64,000 bases of DNA, taken from assembly GCA_010405405.1 (NCBI GenBank), contig MU004231.1, forward strand, positions 2,061,860-2,125,859, read 5' to 3'. A program made the translations under genes and the position numbers. The notes under the pieces are model-generated. The model was not told where the DNA came from, made no database searches, and saw only the letters and a program-made list of their open reading frames with translations. Shown one piece after another: positions 59,451 through 64,000 of the stretch (its first letter is position 1; every line of letters begins with the position of its first letter). The stretch is from Microthyrium microscopicum (Eukaryota; Ascomycota; Dothideomycetes; Microthyriales; Microthyriaceae).

Positions 59451-61504
59451 TTAAAGCTTTGCAAGCTTCTTCTCCTCATAGTCTCGATATTTTACATAAT
59501 CCTTCAGACATTCCGGATTTGCAACAGTTGCGCTAACTTTGACATCCTGTCCGGACAGAATTTTCTTCACAGCTATTTCAACCTTCTTGCCGTTGATCGT
59601 TACTGGAATTTCATCGATCGGTAGTATGTATTTGGGTACATGTCGTGGACTCAGTTTCGAGCGAATGGCCATCACGATTTGATCCAGGACTTGTGGTGTG
59701 AGCGATTGTCCTTCTCTCATCTTGACGAACAGAAAGACTACCTCGTCATAATCGAATGACCGCTTTCGTCCCACACAAAGACTGTCAGCTATCAAGTGGA
59801 TAAAAGCTGGTGATTCAATGATGTTGTATATCTCCGCCGAACCGAATCGAATGCCTGATGGATTCAATGTGCCGTCGCTACAGCACATATTAGCTTTCCC
59901 GACTGGATGAGGAAACACATCGCTTACCTGCGCCCATGTATTTGCGCGCCGCCTGTTTTCGGGTTGAATTGAATCCAGTCATGCTGTGCCCATATCCTCA
60001 ACTTATCAAAGCGCTCGAAATATGCCTCCTGGTATTTTCGTCCGCCCTCGTCGTTCCAGAAATACACTGGCATGCTCGGGAATGGCGTCCGGCAGACAAG
60101 CTCTCCAGATTCACCGGAACCTTTGATTGATTCTCCCGTCTCTGGATCTGCAACGTCCACATCCATTCCCAACGCCAACATCTGCATCTCGCCAGCGTAT
60201 ACCGGTCCAGCTGGATCACTGGCCAGCCAGCTTGTACAGATCTCAGTGCCGCCGGCCACGCTACTAAGGTGTACTTTCGGCGAGAAGGCGCGATAGAACC
60301 AATTAAACTGGTCTGTAGTCAAAGTAGCGCCTGTCGTAGTGACCATTCGCAACGCGCTGAGGTCGTAGTCCGATGGTTTGATGCCAGACATTTCAAGTTC
60401 CAGACAATATCGCGGCGAGGTCCCGAAATAAGTGGCCTTGTGGTGCTCGAGAATGCGTAACTTCGTACTAGGATCGGGGTATAGTGGCGATCCATCATAG
60501 CAGATGAGAGCAGCTCCCACCGATAAATGCCCATTCATGATATTCCAGAGCACCCAGGACGTCGAACTATATTGAAAGACAACATCCTTCGGCGTCAGCG
60601 AATTATGCAACACCGCAATCTTTTTCAATTGCAGAATGATCCCATGCTGGTGAACCATACACTTCGGCGGCCCACTCGTTCCCGACGAGTACAATATTAA
60701 CATGGGCTCTGAAAACGGCACTCTCACAAACTCCAACGCATCATCATCCCTCGCCCTCCCCAAAAACTCCGCCAACGACCCCATCCCAAATGTCCCCTCC
60801 TTCGTTAGTGGTACAACGACTACCAAAGGCTTCTTCTCCAGCGCCTTCACAGTATCCACAATCTTGGCCTCCATACTCCTCCGCTTGCCCTTATATGTCT
60901 GATGGCTATCCGCAAACAGCACCACCGGCTCAACCTGCAGTAACCGACTCACACATCCCTCCGTCCCCATCTCGCTCGAAATCGAACTAAACACCGCCCC
61001 CATACTCGCGCTCGCCAAAAACAGCGCAATCGTCCAATTCGAATTACTCATCAGCGCGGCCACTCTATCTCCCCTTTTCACACCGCTCCTCAACAGCGCA
61101 GACCTGACTTGCCTGACATTCTCCACTAAATCGCCCCAGGACCAGCGTTCGCCATCGAGATCTTCACCTTCGCGGAGACCGATGAGTGCAGTGGAGCTCA
61201 AATCGCGGTTTGTGAGCACGTTTTCGGCGTAGTTGAGAGAGATGCCATCGAAGAAGGTGGGGATGTCGGCGATGCTTTGGGATGGGTTGTAGGCGGTTTT
61301 GATGGATGGTGGGAGGGCGGGGGTGAGGCCGACGTAGGACCAGAGATCGATCCAGAAGTCGTGACGGTGGGTGACGCTCCAGCGGTGGAGGTCTTGGCTG
61401 TTGCGGAGGGAGAGGTTGAATTTGCGATTGATGTGTTCGCGGTATATGGCGATGGGTGTTGAGTCTGGGTCGGTGGGTGTCCAGAGGGGTTGTGGGTTCG
61501 CCAT
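59451..61504 (-). CDS. Acetoacetyl-CoA synthetase
   Basis: Exons 59928-61504 and 59451-59877 (50-base intron) give 667 aa, the usual size. The N-terminal acetyl-CoA-synthetase-like lid (LWTPTDPDSTPIAIYREHIN) is followed by the AMP-binding loop YSSGTSGPPKCMVHQHG (about 265-281), the acyl pocket region QYSSTSWVLWNIMNGHL, VAGGTEICTSWLASDP, and the C-terminal domain beginning IHGRSDGTLNPSGIRFGSAE. The catalytic Lys of the thiolation step is in TINGKKVEIAVKK near the end. The enzyme activates acetoacetate to acetoacetyl-CoA in the cytosol using ATP; it salvages ketone-body or leucine-derived acetoacetate for sterol and lipid synthesis. All core residues look intact. Confidence 0.95.
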
Positions 61505-61873
61505 CTTGAGTGATGTTCTTCCAGAAGGCCAACTTTGCCTGGATTTCTTTAGGGCGATGTTTTACCAACTGGGCATGTCACGATCGTTGTGGCAAGGAGG
61601 GTTTTGGAGTCGTTGGTAGAATCAAGTACCTAAGAGCAGGCCATTCTCGATATACTAGTGATGTGATCCTGGAAATAATGAAAGTTCATGATAATTTCCG
61701 AGAGCTAACAATGAGATAGCTCTTTGGTTATTATTCTCCAGATGCTCAGATCGCCGGTGTCGGGAGCTTCTGAAGCTACCCCAGCTTTTGAAGGGGGCAT
61801 GTGCTCCGCTCTCCTCAGGATCCCTGTCGTGGCGTTTTTAAGGGGGGCCAAAGGGGCTCCGCAGGCTCGAGAC
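61505..61873. other. Intergenic interval
   Basis: Promoter of the acetoacetyl-CoA synthetase gene. Its right end merges with the inverted-repeat region described next. Confidence 0.4.
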
Positions 61874-62102
61874 GTAGTCCAACAGCGGAACGAGCCTATG
61901 CTGACTTCAATCTTCGATCGTGACTCTCACGCTCGCAGGCTCGCTCCGAGGGGATTTTATATCTATCCCGGATCCTTAACAAACAATGATCTTACGCATA
62001 GGCCAATAACAATCGGGGCACCCTGCGGGTTCCCACGATCAATGGCCTATAGCGCGCTTTATCCAAGAAACTCAGCATAGGCTCGTTTCGCTGTTGGACT
62101 AC
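61874..62102. repeat. Inverted repeat pair, 31-bp arms with weaker outer extension
   Basis: GTAGTCCAACAGCGGAACGA... at 61874-61904 is repeated inverted at 62072-62102 with one mismatch. Outside the arms a looser match continues (TCTCCTCAGGA on the left near 61818; TCCTGAGGAGAG on the right near 62150), so the whole element may span about 61750-62235. No target duplication could be fixed. Probably a worn non-autonomous transposon with long inverted ends. Confidence 0.6.
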
Positions 62103-62235
62103 CTCTCTTAGCCCTAGGGGGTGAGTAAGCACGGACTTCAGTGGCGTTCCTGAGGAGAGTTCACCAGAACCCCGCTTTTGAAGACATGTCTGCATGCACC
62201 GAGTTTTGCCCCCAACGTCCGAGAAGGGGCTAGTC

Positions 62236-63424
62236 TTGATATAGCATGGCCATGCTAATCCGATATGCATGTCGAGATCGTCTTGATGTTATCCTCGTGG
62301 TAGTATGCATGCATCGGAGGGGGCCTGAAGACTGTCGGTGTTGTTCTACGGCAGATGCAGATGCAGCTACATCTATGTCTATCTGGTTGAAGATATATCT
62401 CGGTGCTTCCAGTACCCAATGGACTGTAGATTTTGACTGTTTGGAAACGATAGACCCTGAGACTGGCGGATCAAAGATGTAAACAAAAAGGTTTTGGAAC
62501 AACAAGTGTCAAACAGTCGTTTGGGTTGATCAGCGTGGAAGTCAAGGTCGTTGAGGTCAAAGCTTCCAATTCTAGAAGGAATGTAGTGTGCCAGTTGAGC
62601 GTTTTTGTTCTGTGAGATTCTAGACATCAGTCATATTACAATTCAATCATCTCAATCGTGGATTTAGCGGGCAGATGAGTCCAAAACTATGGAGTCACCA
62701 TCAATGAGTCCGACGATAGCACAGCTCGAAATGTACTCGAGATCTAAGACATAAAATTAGGAGTGTTTTTGCGCGAGCGAAGCACTATCAAAACCCTTCG
62801 AATTCAAACCCAGACTCTGATTTCGAACCCAAGGAATGTTTGAGGTCAACTCCGAAAGTCGAAATGTTGATGATCCGGAGATAAATGACATTTATCGGCT
62901 CCGAATTCCACATCAAGATGCTCTAGCAGCGGAAGCCGGCTCTTAGTTTTGGGCGCCACGATTTCTAAGCTTTTCAGTACAAAAGAGTGGATTTGGCTGT
63001 TGACTGAAATGCCCAATCAATCCATGAATTGAGCAGAATCCTGTCAGAATTTAGCGATATTGGGAATGGTCGGAATTTACGCAAAGAGTTTCTCAGCGAG
63101 CCGGTGGTAGCCTGCAGGCTTGACAGCTGCGAGGCTAAACAACAGAAGCTGGTGTATGGATGAAGCAGCAACAGGGGCGTGTGGAGTTCTGGATGTGACG
63201 GATTTTTGGAAAGACGAAAGCGGGCCAAATAATCAACTACGACATCCACGCGGCGTTTGTCTTTCTGATTGTTTTTCTTCTTAAATTCACCTTTCCCACT
63301 CGATTTCGTCTCATTTTCTCCCTGGACTTTATAGATTCTTGCGCGACCAGTTACCCAGAGGAGGACTCCTAATAAGGCTGTACATTGACTTTGTTCGCGG
63401 AACATTTCCACACCCCTTGCCAGT
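62236..63424. other. Intergenic interval upstream of the MFS gene
   Basis: About 1.2 kb without a supported gene. The minus ORF 62974-63468 overlaps the MFS start region and has no family. The promoter of the MFS gene lies at the right end. Confidence 0.4.
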
Positions 63425-64000
63425 ATGGCTTCATCGATAGACGCCCGAACGCGACAGTCTGCTCCCAATCCCGATACTTCCTACGATGACAAGGACAAAC
63501 CAGTAGATAAAGACGAAAACAACAGCTCTACGCGAAGTAGCTTTGGTGGCGCGGCCGTTGATTCAGAGAAAAATGATGTTCCCCATGCAGGTCAACCACA
63601 ACCTACAGCTCTCAACGCCACCGATATCGAACAACAGCAGCCAGTATCTCGTGTTACTAGCAGACGCGGAGCGCATGTCAACGATATAGGATCGGTTCCT
63701 AATGGTGGTTTGACAGCATGGTTACAAGTTGCGGGCGCCTTTACTTTATTCTTTAATACCTGGTACGTGGATTTCACTAACTTAAACCCATGACATGAAC
63801 CATAGTGGGAAGATCTTATTGGGAGATTGATTGCTGTTGTGCAATTAAAGATCTGATTTGTGCTTCGATCTCCATGGTGTGCCCTGTCATACAATGACTG
63901 ACTGGGTATGATTATGATTGTTTCAGCCTTGCTGACATGAACTTCTAGGGGTATCATTAATACATTCGGTGTTTACGAGACCTATTATTCTCTCGACATA
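63425..64000 (+). CDS. MFS monocarboxylate-transporter-like protein, partial (runs off the right edge)
   Basis: Exon 1 is 63425-63762 and exon 2 begins at 63949 (186-base intron, GTACGT donor, TTCTAG acceptor) and runs off the window. A polar N-terminus of about 90 residues leads to PNGGLTAWLQVAGAFTLFFNTWGI, then INTFGVYETYY. This (P-D/N-GG-WxWxxVxGAFxxxFxxWGxxxxFGVFxxYY) is the conserved first helix and motif of the MCH/MCT branch (monocarboxylate, riboflavin or orphan carriers). Substrate cannot be predicted from the visible part. The intron is longer than most here but the junction codon (TG/G, Trp) falls on a conserved residue. Confidence 0.88.

Noticed and set aside
62974-63468. 164-codon minus ORF
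   Set aside because: Overlaps the start of the MFS gene in antisense and shows no family.

Overview
The window is nuclear DNA of a filamentous ascomycete (Pezizomycotina). The basis is dense genes on both strands, introns of about 46-60 bases with GT(A/G)AG donors and CTAAC/CTGAC branch sites, a lone dispersed 5S rRNA gene, a hybrid histidine kinase, a COP9 signalosome subunit, and a fungal-rhodopsin-type membrane protein. Several families recall Leotiomycetes, but the class is only a guess. All exon structures were worked out by hand from frame, splice sites and family alignment; nearly all give totals divisible by three.

Left part (1-10.8 kb): the start of a beta-lactamase-like serine hydrolase (minus), a GPR1/FUN34/YaaH acetate-type transporter (plus), a decayed DUF7730-like gene, a four-exon small secreted protein, a 225-bp TA-flanked MITE, a complete 5S rRNA gene, a 136-aa unknown protein, and a 589-bp AT-rich fold-back element. 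This stretch is gene-poor and holds most of the mobile DNA.

Second part (10.8-21.7 kb): a DHA1-type MFS exporter, a PPxY-bearing protein, and a secreted protein built of six inhibitor-cystine-knot-like modules, each split by a phase-1 intron at the same place. These are followed by a rhodopsin-domain membrane protein, a 2.2-kb gene desert and an ARL3/ARFRP1 GTPase.

Third part (22-39 kb): three long minus-strand regulatory or housekeeping genes. They are a GAF hybrid histidine kinase with an apparent pseudo-receiver before its true receiver, a 1961-aa DIP2/CPS1-type protein with two AMP-binding modules, and a 513-aa protein with an internal MIF fold and long disordered flanks.

Fourth part (39.6-54.7 kb): four paralogs of a 2EXR/F-box-like family (three tandem on plus, one on minus). 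They share an N-terminal W...LGxQC motif and a CxC...LCLHDLE.xFPxL motif. Interleaved are a formate/nitrite transporter, AP-2 alpha adaptin and a YggS/PROSC PLP-binding protein.

Right part (55-64 kb): a membrane protein interrupted by an in-frame TGA, COP9 signalosome subunit 1, acetoacetyl-CoA synthetase, an inverted-repeat region, and the start of a monocarboxylate-type MFS transporter running off the right edge.

The best candidate for something undescribed is the poly-cystine-knot protein at 15.0-16.7 kb; the second is the local 2EXR-like paralog family.
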